64,000 nucleotides of DNA from Symsagittifera roscoffensis (taxonomy: Eukaryota; Xenacoelomorpha; Acoela; Convolutidae). The stretch spans positions 45,169,919 to 45,233,918 of the forward strand of contig NC_087065.1 of assembly GCF_963678635.1 (NCBI RefSeq), written 5' to 3'. Below, one piece after another: positions 1 through 11,877 of this stretch. The notes below the pieces were generated by a model. That model was not told where the DNA came from. It did no database searches and saw only the letters and a program-made list of their open reading frames with translations. The number at the start of each line of letters is the position of its first letter. Position 1 is the stretch's first letter. Position numbers and translations under genes: made by a program.

Positions 1-239
1 TTCTCATCATATTTAAAAAGTAACTACAAAAGTTATTGCAACAATAAAGTTTTTCTCTCTCGTTCCCTTCAAAATTTGATTTTTTTGTTAGTTAAAAAGG
101 TACCAACGCCAATTTCAATATATCAGTTTTTTGTTATTATTATTTTTTTTTGCCTCTTCACTTTTGCTTAAAAAATATCGGCTAAGCACTCTATTATTTT
201 TTGAATAAATTGATGTGCAAAAAAAGCCTTAAAACGATT

Positions 240-1010
240 AAATTAAGCCTTCGAAGATAGAAATTTTGCTCTGTTCTTTCGATCGCACGTCTTATCTCAG
301 ATTTTGCTGGTTAACTTTTGAGAAACTTCAAGAGTTTCAAAAATCACGCTTAAATTCAATTCAACATTTTATAAAGGCCATAAGTTTTTTCCTTAAAAAG
401 GGCATAACTGCTTGTGCAGATTAAATTTGCACTACCTGTTCTTTTGATTCAACCCCTAATCTCAGATTTGACAGGGTGGCTTGCAAAAATGCTTCCTAAA
501 ACCGAGCGAACCTTCAAAAATTGAACATTTTCTGCTGTCACAAAATCTGAAATGGGTCAAAAGGTCATAAAAAGAATAATCCTGAACTCCATAGCTGATT
601 GATTCCCACAATTCGTAGAATCCGTTTATGCAGGGGATATCCCTACAATTTAATCTTCGATTGCACCCTTAATCTCAGATTGGGAACCGTAACTCTCGAG
701 AGAACCAAAAAATTTCCAACCAACAGTGAACATTTCAAAACGTGAACTTTTTGAAAAACCAATTTTGTTTTTCTACCAAATTAAGTTTCTAGCAGAAAAA
801 ATTCAAAGCACCTGTTGTTTCCATTCAACCCGGACTCAAAGATTTGACAGGGAAGTTTTCAACAGAAAATGTCGAAAAACTTCAAATAGTAGACTTTTTT
901 GAATATCAGCTAAACTACTACTAAAAATATGTTGGTAGCTGCTTATGCAAATACAATGAATGCTAACATCTGTTTCGAATGAATTTTTAATGTCAGATTT
1001 GACTGAAATT
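240..1010. repeat. Degenerate tandem repeat, ~165-210 bp period (satellite-like family S1)
   Basis: A motif close to CTAATCTCAGATTTGACAGG recurs near 290, 450, 660, 825 and 985, each time after a 'gattcaaccc'-like stretch and before an A-rich run. The spacing is mostly 155-170 bases, with one gap of about 210. No coding potential is seen. The same motif returns near 15.36-15.57 kb, 19.78-20.28 kb and 48.8-49.5 kb, so this is a dispersed family of decayed arrays rather than a single local duplication. Confidence 0.6.
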
Positions 1011-1369
1011 TCAAGGGTCCAAAAACGTAGAAAAATTCAAAATTAGCCAGTATATGGCTTTATTTTTTTCCTCAAAAAGAACTTTTGTATTCTTTACACC
1101 AGTTCTTCCGACCGAATATTTGCTTTTTAGATTGAGAAAAAATGGAATTCGTTTAAGTAAACCACGCTGCGCGTGTGTAAATATATCAATCTGTCTCTTG
1201 TGGGACTTGATTGGGTTTTGTGGGACTTGATTGGGTTTAATGTACTTCAATCTTATTTAAATTGATTGCGATATGAAATAAAAATTAGGTTAAGTTTTTT
1301 TTTCTACGACGAAGACACGAAACTGTCTTTAAAGCATTCAGCAATATAACACTAGTTTACACTTGTGTC

Positions 1370-1610
1370 AAGAGCGGGACCGATCTTTTAGCAGATCAAT
1401 CTTTTGGTGTAAAAAGTAAAAACTGTCTTTTGACAGAAAAGCGTAAAACAAATGACGCATAATTGATTGGCAGGCGTAAAGAACGCTTAGTCTGTGGTTG
1501 AGCTTTCTCAGTTTAGGACTATTATTTCACGGTTTGTCAAATAAATCTAAGCAAAACTAACTAGTTTAGAGGCAAACACTGATTCACGTGCATAACACCC
1601 CTTGAATCGA
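1370..1610 (-). mobile_element. Partial MITE of family B
   Basis: One end carries CCGATCTTTTAGCAGA. The body, read on the minus strand, matches two other places in the window: its distal half resembles 46590-46690 and its terminal half resembles 50880-51004. No open frame of interest is present. It is probably a non-autonomous DNA element that has lost one end; the exact borders are uncertain. Confidence 0.5.
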
Positions 1611-1645
1611 ATATAAGCGCATCGAAGAAAACCTGACTTGTTATT

Positions 1646-2859
1646 GTTCCGACTTTCGTAGCGAAAGTAACGGAATATTTGTGCTCAGGTGGGTTTTTCT
1701 TCAGACAAATTTCGACTTTTTAACTAGCCATTTTTGACGGGATTTTTTAATCGCTCAAAAGCTTTTGTAATCTTGAGCTTAAATTTGAAAAGATATTTCA
1801 CCTGTGATCATTTTTCGTAAAGTTATGGAGGTTTAAAGATTGCCATTTTGGCCAATTTGGGAGAATTAACGCGCGATATATTTCGCGCTATTAACGCATA
1901 AGCGGAGATTTAATCCGTCTTAGAAATACAGTGCTGATTTAAATTAACTTGACAAAACGCGCTAAACTTGAAATTTAAAACGCATTTTTCTCAAATTGGG
2001 TTGAGTTAAGGTGAAAAGTTATGAAGACAAAACTTGCTTAAAATTTTAGCAGAATTAATAGGGTTTAATTTGTTTTGCAAAAATCGGGCCCGAAGTTTTA
2101 TCCAAAAAATGGGTCATTTTGGCTTTTCTTAGTTAATAAAAAATTACGCCGAAAATACCCAGTCAATCACAGACATAAATATATCAAAGTAAGCCCCTTA
2201 CGTAGCCCAACAAACTTTAAGAAGAGTATAATCTTCAAAACATTGTAGAAGTTAATTTATTTTTGTTTGATAGACAAAAAGGTCGTTTTTACTATATAAA
2301 GTACCAACTTTTTATTTAAAAACAATTTTTAAACTATTTGCAATTTTTTTTGGAAAAATTACCCTTCATAAAGTTTGTTGGGCTACGTAAGATATACTGT
2401 GATATAATTATGTCTGTGATCGACTGGGTATTTTCGGCGTAATTTCTGATTAACTAAGAAAAACCAAAATGGCCCATTTTTGGGGTAAAACTTCGGGCCT
2501 GAATTCTGCAAAACAAATTACACCATAATAACTCTGCTAAAACTTTAAGCAAGTTTTGTCTTCATAAATTTTCAACTAAACTCAACCCAATTTGAGAAAA
2601 ACGGGTTTTAAATTTCAAGTTTAACGCGTTTTGTCCGGTTAATTTAAATCAGCACTGTAGTTCCAAATTGATTGAAGGAAGATTATTTGCATTAATTGAT
2701 TTGTTACTAGGAGCGAAATCTATCTTTACGTACTTTATATGGCGTGTGGGGGATGATTTCCGCAAAAAACTAAAATTAAGAAAAATCATTTTATTATTTT
2801 TTTCACATTTAATTTTTCATGTTATTACAACTCCATAGACCTTAAAAGGCAGTCGGAAC
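1646..2859 (-). mobile_element. MITE of family A (copy 1) with a nested inverted repeat
   Basis: The element is bounded by GTTCCGACT (1646) and AGTCGGAAC (2851), a terminal inverted repeat. Its outer parts match, in reverse orientation, the copies at 13555-14048 and about 20608-21045, including a GCGCGATATATTTCGCGC palindrome and a block reading roughly 'atgatcacaggtgaaatatc'. The other copies are about 500 bp. This one is about 1.2 kb because it also contains a large internal inverted repeat. It carries no transposase, so it would be non-autonomous. Confidence 0.65.
1926..2660. repeat. Long inverted repeat inside MITE A copy 1
   Basis: A left arm (about 1926-2232) and a right arm (about 2350-2660) are imperfect reverse complements. 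The pairing runs from CAGTGCTGATTTAAATTAA at the outer edge to TAGCCCAACAAACTTTA near the loop. The loop is about 110 bases. The RNA could form a hairpin of roughly 300 bp. The other family A copies lack it, so it looks like an insertion or internal duplication. Confidence 0.65.
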
Positions 2860-3332
2860 ATTCAGGGCTTTGCCCTGATACGATTCTTCTTGTGTATTTT
2901 GTCTTGAAAGACTGGTCTGCTAAAATACGCACGAGCTTGTGTATGAGCATCGAACTTTCTACCCCCGACGAACTGTCTAATTCTCTGCATAGTTGATTTT
3001 ACGTGCAAAAGAAGCACTCCAGTCTAAATTACCATGATACGAATCCTCCTTGTGAGAGGCTGTGGTCGCTCGCGACACAAGAGTATAAATTATCTTCATT
3101 GCGTCAATTTATGCATATAAAACTTGTTATAAAGACATTAAATTCTGACATCAGAACACCGAAAATATTATTTATCGAAATCCGTCTGACACTTCTACGA
3201 TGATTTCAAAACCAAATGTATGCTTTGCAAAAGTCAATCACAATATGCAAAAAATCAGGGAATCATATAGCACCCAGGATTGATAACAAGAAAAGGGGAA
3301 TCAGAAAGATACAAACTAATACTAAAAACAGT
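2860..3332. other. Non-coding flank, downstream of the rhodanese gene
   Basis: This is AT-rich sequence between MITE A and the rhodanese stop codon. The part next to the MITE contains the small CAGGGC(A)AAGCCCTG palindrome that also flanks copy 2. No gene or clear polyadenylation signal was found. Confidence 0.4.
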
Positions 3333-6300
3333 TCATTCAACTTTAGCACGGAACTCTTTGCGCAAAATTTTGCCCCAAATGGCATTGAACGGGTGACACA
3401 CAACTGTGACGTCATTATTCGAATCAACCATCGGCCTGCTTTCGTTAGCCCATTTGAACAGAGATCCCTCCAAGTTAAACATCTGTATATTGGAAGTTAG
3501 CTGCTGAATTTCTGGCTCCGAAGATTTCGCACAATATTGAGAAAGTCTGCTGATGAGATCAGAAGATCGATAGCCCAGAGAGCAGTATGCCACAACTCTG
3601 GGCGTTTCACTTAAAGCGGATGTACCTGGGAAAGGAATACATATAAAATAGTCCACTTTACTGAAATGATCATTTGCAATAATAGTTTCAACTCATTGCA
3701 TAAACATAGCCAACATACAACTTAAAAAATTTAATTTTCAAATTTAGAAACTGAAATACAAAACTGGAATCAACTTTTGAAAAAATATATATTTAGCGTA
3801 ATTTTGCAATACTTATCGGCTAGCGTTAATTGCCTTCAATTTAGCAAAAGAATTTAGAGTGAACTTTAAAAAAACCAAACTTCAAGAGCTAAAAGTAAAT
3901 AAGACCACCTGAAAACTTCACTTCGTCCACTAAAATTTAAGCATAGTCACTGGACAGTATTTTTTGTTGCCATTAGAAATCTAGAATTACATTGAGCCAA
4001 AAGGGTAAATTATCTTCCATCAAACATAATTTCAAGTAAAAAAGGGGATAAATATAGCCAGGAGAAGTTGGAAGTCAGGAACGCAGGAAAATTAAAAAAA
4101 CATGTTTTTTTTTTAAATTAAAATCAACTTACGAATTTCAAAAAAATATATGGCCTTAAAGCTATTTGAAATTTAAGAACAATTTGTGATTGACTCTATT
4201 TTTGATAAAATTAACCCAATTTCAAAAAACTGGATCTATAGGTAAATTGTTTATGTGGCTGGAAAACCTGATAATTAAAAACCATCTTCGCAGTAGAAAT
4301 CGATCACATTTTTGTAACCTTTACACTTTCGCTGTTCGATAGTGGAATTCGCCTTCCTTTTAAAAAAAAAGAAATGAACTGAACTTAAAACAAAATCATA
4401 AGTCAAACCGCAAAAACCTAAATCTTAAAAACCTTTTCCTGAAAAACACAAAAATCACCAAGACTTATGTAAGAGTACTGACTACGTTCATGACTCTTAA
4501 AGGACTCTTAACTCTTTCCTGGCTGTGGTGCAAGTAGAAAAGAATTTTCCGACTATATTCATAAAAAACCAAAAAATGTTTTGCTAGTTTTTTCTGCAAA
4601 TTAGCGCTTGGAAATTTAGCGCGTGGAAATCTATACAACCGCGTAGAAACTTAGTTAAATAGACATAATCAACAACATAATAAACCTTATGAAAAATTAT
4701 CTAGAAAAAATTTAAAAAAAAAACATTTAAGAATTTTTAAGTATTATACATCCAATACTAGCCTGCTTCATAATAAAATAAATTTTCACATAACGGTCAA
4801 TACGATTTGGTATAATATGATTATTTGTGGTACCCGATTTGGCGTAGAAAACAACAAAAAACAAACACACTCTAATACAAATTTCCTCACCATTTTCAAT
4901 GGTCAGAACAATAATGCTTATTTGAACCAATTACCTGGCCTCAATTGAGATTTGAAAGTTTTGTGAGCCTCGTTGATCGTCATCTGCATTACTCATTAAT
5001 GGAAACGTTGAAATTTCACGCGCACAAACTATCACAAAGCAAAGCTTTTAAAACCAAACATTTTCAAAAAAACAATAGCAGGTAATTTTTATTAAATTTC
5101 AACCTCAATGTATCAACATCTTTCCGAAACTTTCAAAAATTCAGTCGAAAATGCTAACTTTTAAGTAAAAAATTTTCCGGAAAAAAGACACCGACCACAA
5201 ACATTCCATCACTAATTTCAAGAGTCGACTAAACAAACAACAATTGAGGCAATATACATATCATCATGCATTTGAATTAATATTGTTTCAAGAGTTATTG
5301 GCAAATGGCGCCGACAACCGAGATTAGAAACATAAATGGCAAACTCGTTCATCATTGGTCCCATAAATCGGTTTAAATCGCGTCTATATAATAAGTCTAT
5401 TTAGCTTCGAACGATGAAAATTGCCAATGACACAATTTTGCGTCTCTTTTATCGTTCAATTTTCAAGTTTTATTTGACCCATTTCAAAACAAAAGTGAGC
5501 AACAGAAAATCTTAAGATAATGCTAGCTTTCAAAAAGCCATTTCCGACAATTACAAGTCTATTTAAAACGGAGATCACCAAGTTCACGTGCATTGTTATG
5601 AAAAATCAAGTTAACTAATTCGTCAACTTTACAGAATTGTAAGCGAAATTACATTTGTTAAATTTGACGATTTTGCGTCAAAGTTACATTTGACGCTTTT
5701 GCTGGTAAAAAAACGGATGACCTAATCAATTTTCACAGACGTGATTCCGAGCTCCGCACTTCTTGCGATACAAGGCATGCATAGCATTTCGAGCTAGCAG
5801 AAAATGAGAAGGAAACTACTTTAGAAAAAATAAGTTGAGAAAAATGAATCGAATGATCTTCAATTTCAAAAAAAAAAAAACAGTATCTACTTTAACGGCA
5901 AAACTTGAGTAGCCCGTTGGACCGATACAAATTTTCACAGAGAGGCGAGGCTGCGCTTCGCAAACACTAGCGGGAACACGACAAAAAAGCAGCTCTACAA
6001 AGTGCAATAAGAAAAAGTAGAAATAAGCCTCGATAGTAAAAAAAAAATGGCTTCATCTCGGATTCCATCTACAACCTAGATGTTATGAGTCTCACGCACT
6101 AACCACTCAGCCACGGACGCTCAATAAATTTTAAAAAAGCACAAACGAAGCAGGGAACAGATTCAATGAAATTGCCATGCTACAGATTGTGATTATTGCA
6201 AAAGTGTCACCAAATAGGTGAACACTTTTATTTGCGAGTTAAGTTTTAAAAAAGAAACTTCGTACTAACACACTAGGCTCGCAAACTCGCAATTGTAATA

Positions 6301-9300
6301 AGAAGTAGTATTGTCTGGAAATCTAGAATAAATTTTTAAAATTCGAAGACTTCCCAAAACCGCTTCGTAATCAATTAAAAGCATGAAATTCTATTTTGCT
6401 CTTCAAACGAAAAAAGATACGACACAGGGGCAAAAAACATAAGTCGATAACAGTTTAAAAACCTGGGAAAACTCAAAACCTGGGAAAACTCTGACAACAT
6501 TCCATTATTGGGTTGCTAATTTCAACTTGATGAAAAACTGGAAAATCGAAAAAACCTTCACCATTGCAATATACGATTTAGCTTAAACGTGAAATTCTTT
6601 TGTTAAACCTGCAAAAATATTACGTTGAAAAAGCTTAAAAATGGCGAGATAGCGAAGTTCGCATTTAAATATATAATAGATAAATAATAGATGAAAGTTA
6701 AAAAAAATTAGGAGACGGGTAGATAGACAATCAAATTAATTTAAAAAAAAACAGGTATACAGACAAACAGACAGACTTAATTTGGCTTCGAAAAAAAATT
6801 ACTGAAAAATTAATGACCTTGCGGAAAACTAATTGAAAAACTTTCTTAAGCATTGCAACATATGATATAGCTTAAACATGAAAAAAAAAATTCGTTAAAC
6901 ATGCAAAATTATTATGCTTAAACATGGGAGATAGCTGTCACTCGCATTTAAATATAGTATAGATAGATAGATAGATAGATATAGATTGCAAGCTAGCAGA
7001 CATGACATGAAAGGAGAGCCACTAAATCCAACGAAAAGGACACAATTTTAGGAGAAACCACAAGTAAAAAAAAACTTGAATGGAATGATGTTTTATTTGC
7101 ACAAAAAAAACACGTCCAGAAACACAGTCGATAGCGTTTAATGAAAATTCAAAAAATAAACGATTCGAAAACAATTATCCAGCGGAAATAAAATTGTTGC
7201 CATGAAAAACTTTGAACTATAAATTGTATTCAGAGATTTTTAACGTTTTGCGCGATCCGGAGGAAAGCCTGCAAATTATGGTTCCCTCGAACAACAAAAT
7301 TATGTTAGCAAGCCAATAAAATATAAGCCAAAAAAAAGAAGAAAAATAAACAAAGTCAAGTAGAATTACGAATTGCAGGAGTAGACGAAAACATAAAAAG
7401 CAACCCTAATGAAAACTGTATGCAGCAAAAAAAATCTAAGAGGTGGCAACAAAAACGACAAAACATAAACAGACAAATGACAAGCCGTTTTTGAAACGAA
7501 ACATTTCCCGTTTTTTAAAAAAAGCTCCGGACCAGATTTCAACCCAGGACCCTGCTCTCCTAGACGCATTCGTTACCTCCCGACTAAGTATTCCGCGGAC
7601 GCGTAGAAATTTGGATTCTTTATGAACGAAGATACCAAGTTATTCTGTTAAACAAGTTGTTAACCCGAAAAATATATACTCCGATTTGATAACGCTTGCT
7701 AATGGCAAGCGTAATTATTAAAGCAATTGAAAATAGGCCTAAACCCTTTAAGATAAAAAGACTAAAAAGCATAGCATTGATAGCTACCAAATAGAAGAAG
7801 AGATTGAAATACTGAAGTAAAAAAAATTTAAAAAATCAGCAATTATTTTGGAAACACGAAAAATTCAATATCAGAAAAAAAACAGACGAGAAACAATCAC
7901 TAGAATTAAACAAGCATTTAGTCACTAAGCCGACAACATGTGGTAAGACGCCCATTTCATCCGAAAACAAACAATGCCAAAGGAAAATATTGTCATAAAA
8001 ATTGAGGGTTTAAATAGTTTGAATTTGTAATTTTTATACAAAAACCGCCCTAATTTGATTAAACTTAATAAGAATAAATCAATTCCTGCCCTTAAAACTA
8101 TGCAAAAACACTACACTGACAAAACAAGAGCCGAAATTATTTAGGCCGAATAGAAATTGTATGCGAAAAAAAACTGAAGGAGTTAATCAACGACAATTGA
8201 GACTAAAATGAAAACTGCTTACAGCTCAAAAAAATCCGTGGTGCGGCAACTGAGCCGACAAACTATAGTCTACTATTCAAGTTTTTCCGGAAAAAAGTCA
8301 ATTTCAGACACTGAAATTACACAAAGTCCGGCTGGAATTCGAACCCCAGACAATAGGGTGCAAAGGCAACCGCAATACCTCCAGACCAAGTGGGAAGGGG
8401 CCTGAAAATTGCTACGAAACTACAGTAAAGCAACATCAAATTCTTACGAATTTAAAACAAAAGTTGCGAAAGAGAAAAAGTCTAATTCCGATTACAATAC
8501 TATTGCTCTCGCAGGGGTAAGAACGAAGTTATTCAAAATCAAAATTGGTAAAATTACAAATTATAGAATGAATTTCAATTACTGTAATGCTCTTCAAATC
8601 AGAAGAAAACAAACTGCTTTGGAATTCAATCCGACAAAAACAAGCAGTTTTTTTGAGAAAATAAAATCTCATTTCAAGCATATAGAAAAAATAAGGTCAG
8701 AAACACCTAAAAAAAATTGGTCAAAACCAAATATATTCTGGGTGTTACCTAGAATTGCTTTGATGGATTGCACGACTGCAGGTAAATTCTTGGTGGAGGG
8801 GTCCACTCTCACACTTTTCTCGATATGACTGACTCTGAACTCCTCGTCAGGTCTTACATCCTAATCAAACAAGCAAAAATTAATGAATCGATCTCATTCT
8901 ACAGCTTTGATCTCATTCTCAAATTGACCTTAAAACTTATCGAATGATATTGGTGTACCTACGATTTGTAGGTTCTATTTTTCCTCAAAGATTGCAGGTC
9001 ATTATCGACATTTTTGAACTTTAGGTAGACCAGATTTTCCGAGCTTTACAAAACAAAATTTTCCGCACCGCTAGCAGATTTCTGAAGAAACAGGCGGCAA
9101 AAATGCCGTTTTAGGACAGTTATTGGAGAGTTTTAGCCATGTAAATGCGTTTTTTTGGCGCGCGCTCCACCTTGAATTTAGTTTACCCCTCACGTTTTCA
9201 TCAAATCAAACCTTTTCGAGAAATATTATCTTCAAATGGAATTTATGTCGGTAAGTTCACAAATAAAACGAAGATAAAGAGAGCACTGGATGAGTTAGTG

Positions 9301-9851
9301 TAAATAGCCCACTAGATCATGGACCCTTAAGGTCAATTTACCTTCCTTGAAGTGACGCTAAAATGATTCAGCTGTTCCTAAGCTCCGCAATAACTAATAA
9401 CACTAAGCTGATAGATTTAGATGACATAACAAAGCGAGACCTTGATTTGAGCTCGGAAAAAATTTAGAGAAGAAAGAAGGCGTACTTGAAAAACATTCGC
9501 CATCTAAGAGGTTGTTGAATCAATGCCATTTAGAAGTCACACAGCTTTTTAGTAGTTCATTATTATTCGCTCCCTTTATTAATCGCGTGTTACTAGTCGT
9601 GTGCGCATGCAGATTAAGACAGATCTTATAAACGAAATAACAAACTTGAAGGGCGATCTACTAACCAGAACGACTACAGCGTCTTTCGTTTGCGGGTTGC
9701 GGATCAAGTGGTGCAGCTCAGAGGTCTGCATCTGTTTGACCGAAGGGAAACTCGCCCTCATTGACTTGCATGTCAAAGACATTTTGATCGACTTGTCTTC
9801 TTTCAACTCAAGCCCTGCAGCTTCTTCAGAGTGATGTTCGGATTCTGTCAT
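3333..9851 (-). CDS. Single-domain rhodanese-like sulfurtransferase, 3 exons, 196 aa
   Basis: Exons are 9666-9851 (ATG at 9851), 8749-8860 and 3333-3625 (stop at 3333). Phases close exactly (186, 112 and 293 nt), with donors GTTAGT and GTAACA and both acceptors ending AG. Exon 1 holds the family entry motif (SFPSVKQMQTSELHHLI, about residues 34-50). Exon 2 holds DVRPDEEFRVSHI (63-75), the usual rhodanese D-x-R and E-x-x-x-S-H-I motif. Exon 3 holds the active-site loop YCSLGYRSS with catalytic Cys about 114, then NLEGSLFKWANE. Rhodaneses move sulfur through a persulfide on that cysteine; the substrate here is unknown. No signal peptide or membrane segment is evident, so it is probably cytosolic. 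Intron 2 is about 5.1 kb and full of repeats. The active-site loop is intact, so the enzyme should be functional. Confidence 0.9.
3900..4500. repeat. Dispersed repeat R-B (in rhodanese intron 2)
   Basis: This is a copy of a roughly 400-bp repeat with recognisable steps: 'cccaatttcaaaaaactggat', 'cgctgttcgat', then 'aagagtactgactacgttca' near 4470. Related copies lie at about 31.20-31.69, 38.99-39.37, 40.20-40.50, 57.89-58.38 and 59.45-59.80 kb. No terminal repeats or coding frame were seen, and the borders are approximate. Confidence 0.5.
4501..5924. other. Intronic sequence, nothing recognised
   Basis: This is AT-rich sequence inside rhodanese intron 2. I find no exon that could join the gene in phase, no RNA gene and no clear repeat apart from short family fragments near 5740-5815. 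A short ATG-led open stretch at 4935-4996 ending in a donor-like site was considered and rejected. Confidence 0.4.
5925..6290 (-). mobile_element. Composite SINE-like element (hairpin head + tRNA-like middle), copy a
   Basis: In forward order there is a palindromic head (GGCGAGGCTGCGCTTCGC near 5941), a stretch 'agcagctctacaaagtgcaa', a tRNA-like block (6048-6120, minus strand), and a tail with 'aatgaaattgccatgctaca' and 'gtgtcaccaaataggtgaac'. The same order occurs at about 24.10-24.44, 38.41-38.83 (tRNA block lost), 50.10-50.36 and 58.98-59.35 kb. No protein is encoded. The tRNA-like block suggests RNA polymerase III promotion and LINE-assisted copying. Confidence 0.65.
6048..6120 (-). other. 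tRNA-derived sequence (SINE promoter region), anticodon loop with CAT
   Basis: Read on the minus strand this has an A-box-like TGGCTGAGTGG, an anticodon-arm remnant GAGACTCATAA with CAT in the loop, and a decayed T-arm ending GGAATCC. The stems do not close as in a working tRNA, so I do not call a tRNA gene. It resembles the copy at 24207-24279. Descent from a CAU (Met or Ile) tRNA is an inference. Confidence 0.55.
6430..6990 (+). repeat. Dispersed repeat R3, copy 1, ending in a TAGA microsatellite
   Basis: This matches 57190-57740 closely in order and spacing: 'gggaaaactctgacaa', 'aatatacgatttagcttaaa', 'aggagacgggtagatagac', 'cagacagacttaatttggc', then a second half with 'ggagatagctgtcactcgca' and finally a short (TAGA)n at 6957-6980. 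The two halves of the element are themselves related ('cgatatagcttaaacgtg' and 'tgatatagcttaaacatg'). No terminal inverted repeat or gene was seen. Confidence 0.6.
6991..7460 (+). repeat. Dispersed repeat R4, copy 1
   Basis: This shares a series of blocks with about 23080-23560: 'aggagaaaccac', 'gaatgatgttttat', 'aacacgtccagaaac', 'atccggaggaaagc' and 'gaattacgaattgcaggag'. The order is the same, with scattered substitutions and indels. It is non-coding and abuts R3. Confidence 0.55.
7525..7602 (-). other. tRNA-derived SINE remnant
   Basis: On the minus strand a GTCCGCGGAATACTTAGTCG acceptor and D-arm-like start is followed by a B-box-like GGGTTGAAATC and the complementary end GGTCCGGA. The 5' and 3' ends could pair loosely as an acceptor stem. 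The B box is imperfect and no convincing anticodon arm is present, so this is a SINE relic rather than a tRNA gene. Confidence 0.45.
8325..8400 (-). other. tRNA-derived SINE remnant with strong B box
   Basis: The minus strand shows GGGGTTCGAATTCC, close to the RNA polymerase III B box, preceded about 45 bases upstream by a D-arm-like GGTCTGGAGGTATTGCGG. It lies just downstream of rhodanese exon 2, inside intron 2. The arms do not fold into a full cloverleaf by eye. Confidence 0.5.
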
Positions 9852-11877
9852 TTTATCTGAAATAGTTCACATGTGATCTTTCAAAGAATCGCTTCTAAAT
9901 CTCATCAGATTGACTTAAATACATCTTCAAGGTGCGATAGTAAATCCTTGCGATAGTTTGTGCTCGTTGGTTGAATATTAAAAATTGTAAATGAATTTTT
10001 TGACACAAAACTTACTAACAAAGGACAAATCGCACGGGATCCTACAGTGCCGTGAAAAGGCGGTCTGATCTTTTGAAAAACTATCCTACCAAAAAGACAT
10101 TTCATTACCTCTAGCAAAACAAGGGCAGTTGCGATTTTCGCCTAGATTCAAGTTTCGGCTTTTGATTCTTAAAAAAGTGCACTTCAAACATATTTACCGA
10201 TATGCGAGTGATGAGAATAAAACAGCAATTCCTAATTTGAGTTTGATTTTTTTAACATGTTTTGAGCTTTTACCTTATTCTTGAAGCTTAATATCAATTT
10301 TTTGGCCTACGTCAGCAAACGATAGAACATTCACAGAGACGAAGCATGATTTCGCACGCACCACCAGTCATCACAAACATAGCGTGTCAAGCTAGTCTAC
10401 ATACGATGAGATAAAAGCTAGAAATCGAAGAAAAAAAATTGAGAAAAAATTAATAAAAGACGGGAGTTTACCTATAATTCTTGATGTGTCTCGATTTGTC
10501 ATAAATTCAGTTAAATTTGAACAAAAGTGTCGAGAAAGGTAATCAAACTGTAAACAAAACTTAAAAGGCTGTAACTAAGCCAACAATGTTTTGAAAGACG
10601 CACGTTGTGCCCAAAAAATACTACCAACAGATAGGAACAAAAGATGGGAAAAGTGTCAAGGAACAAAAAATAATAAAAAAGATTTTTATACAAGTTTCGA
10701 ATATCGTAGAAAAAAATATCAACATAAAACTTATCAACATAAAACTTCAAGATTCTAGTATAACTGGGTCTAGATAGTTTCAATATTCTGCTTGGAAATC
10801 TTCGAATTAAAAATCATTCATGTTTCCCTGATGCATTTTCACTTTGGTAATTGAAGAGGTGATTTACCTTCTTTTTAGCTAACTAAGGTTCATTGAACTT
10901 GAAAAGAGATCAAAACCAAAACGCCCAAGATCAAATTTGAGCTGGAACAGATTTTAACTTTTTCTTGAAAAAAAAAATTATTGGAATTTTTTGTTGTTTT
11001 TGAATGTTAATAAAAAAAAAGCGATTTATCTTTTATTAAATCACTTGTTTTATTAATATTCAAAAACAACAAAAAAATAATTAAAACGTGTTCCAAATTA
11101 AAACGAGTTTAAAGTGAAAATTCCGACTGGGTTGCAACCGTCAACCTTAAGCTGAAAAATCTCACCTGTTACTTTTACAGCAACTATACACCTTAACAGA
11201 CAATAAATTCAAATATGTTACCTTCTCAGGGGCAAAATCCGCTCACGGCGGAACAAAAGTTTAAAACTTGGCTGGAATACCTTATATAACCGCAATAGTA
11301 ATAAAAACACACAAAAACTAAAAAAATAATTTGAAATGGAAAAATTCTGTGTTATTTGCACAGCAACCAGCTAATTTTTTTACTTTATATATACTAGATC
11401 ATTAAAGTTATATACGAACCGAGAACAATTTTTAGAGCAAGCAAGACACTGAAAATTAACGTGCAAGAAGAATCAGAGAAAAAAAAGAACAAGAAGATAT
11501 CGCTATTGAATGCAAAGAACATTTTTGATGATAATGGTGTTGTTCAACCCCTAATTACTTGAGAATAGGTTTTCACGTTAGAAAGTTTGGGATAATTAAT
11601 TACAGATTTTATATTTCAATAAAATTATTATCACGCCCACTATACTTACTGCCAGTAAACAAAACTAATCATTTAAAATGTAATGGTAGAATTGAAAACA
11701 ACAAATAGAATAATTTAAATTGTAACAGAAGCAAAACGAAGACGACCTTTGATTAGATATCCATCACGGCTGTGTCCCGATTAATAATCAATCAGTTTAT
11801 CAGATTTGAAATGAGATTCAAATCTGATTTTCATTAGAACTAAATTTTGCGATGTCTCCCGACGCGAAATCTCCAAT
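9852..11877. other. Intergenic region between METTL22-like and rhodanese genes
   Basis: This is about 2 kb with no convincing exon on either strand. It should contain the rhodanese promoter and the METTL22-like 3' end, but I see no firm promoter motif. A hairpin-family relic lies near 10340 ('acgaagcatgatttcgc') and a foldback element at 10943-11095. Confidence 0.4.
10943..11095. repeat. Small foldback element (inverted repeat)
   Basis: The ends read TGGAACA and TGTTCCA. The inner arms pair over TTGTTGTTTTTGAATGTTAA on the left and its near-complement around 11048-11068. It is about 153 bp with arms of about 50-70 nt, gaps included. It looks like a small non-autonomous foldback insertion. 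Confidence 0.55.

Noticed and set aside
4935-4996. Short ATG-led exon-like stretch (MSNADDDQRGSQ...) ending in a donor, first considered as exon 1 of the rhodanese
   Set aside because: The rhodanese closes in phase with exons at 9666-9851, 8749-8860 and 3333-3625. This piece lies inside intron 2 and ends in the wrong phase.
6048-6120. Functional tRNA gene
   Set aside because: The acceptor and T stems do not pair and the block is embedded in a repeated SINE-like element.
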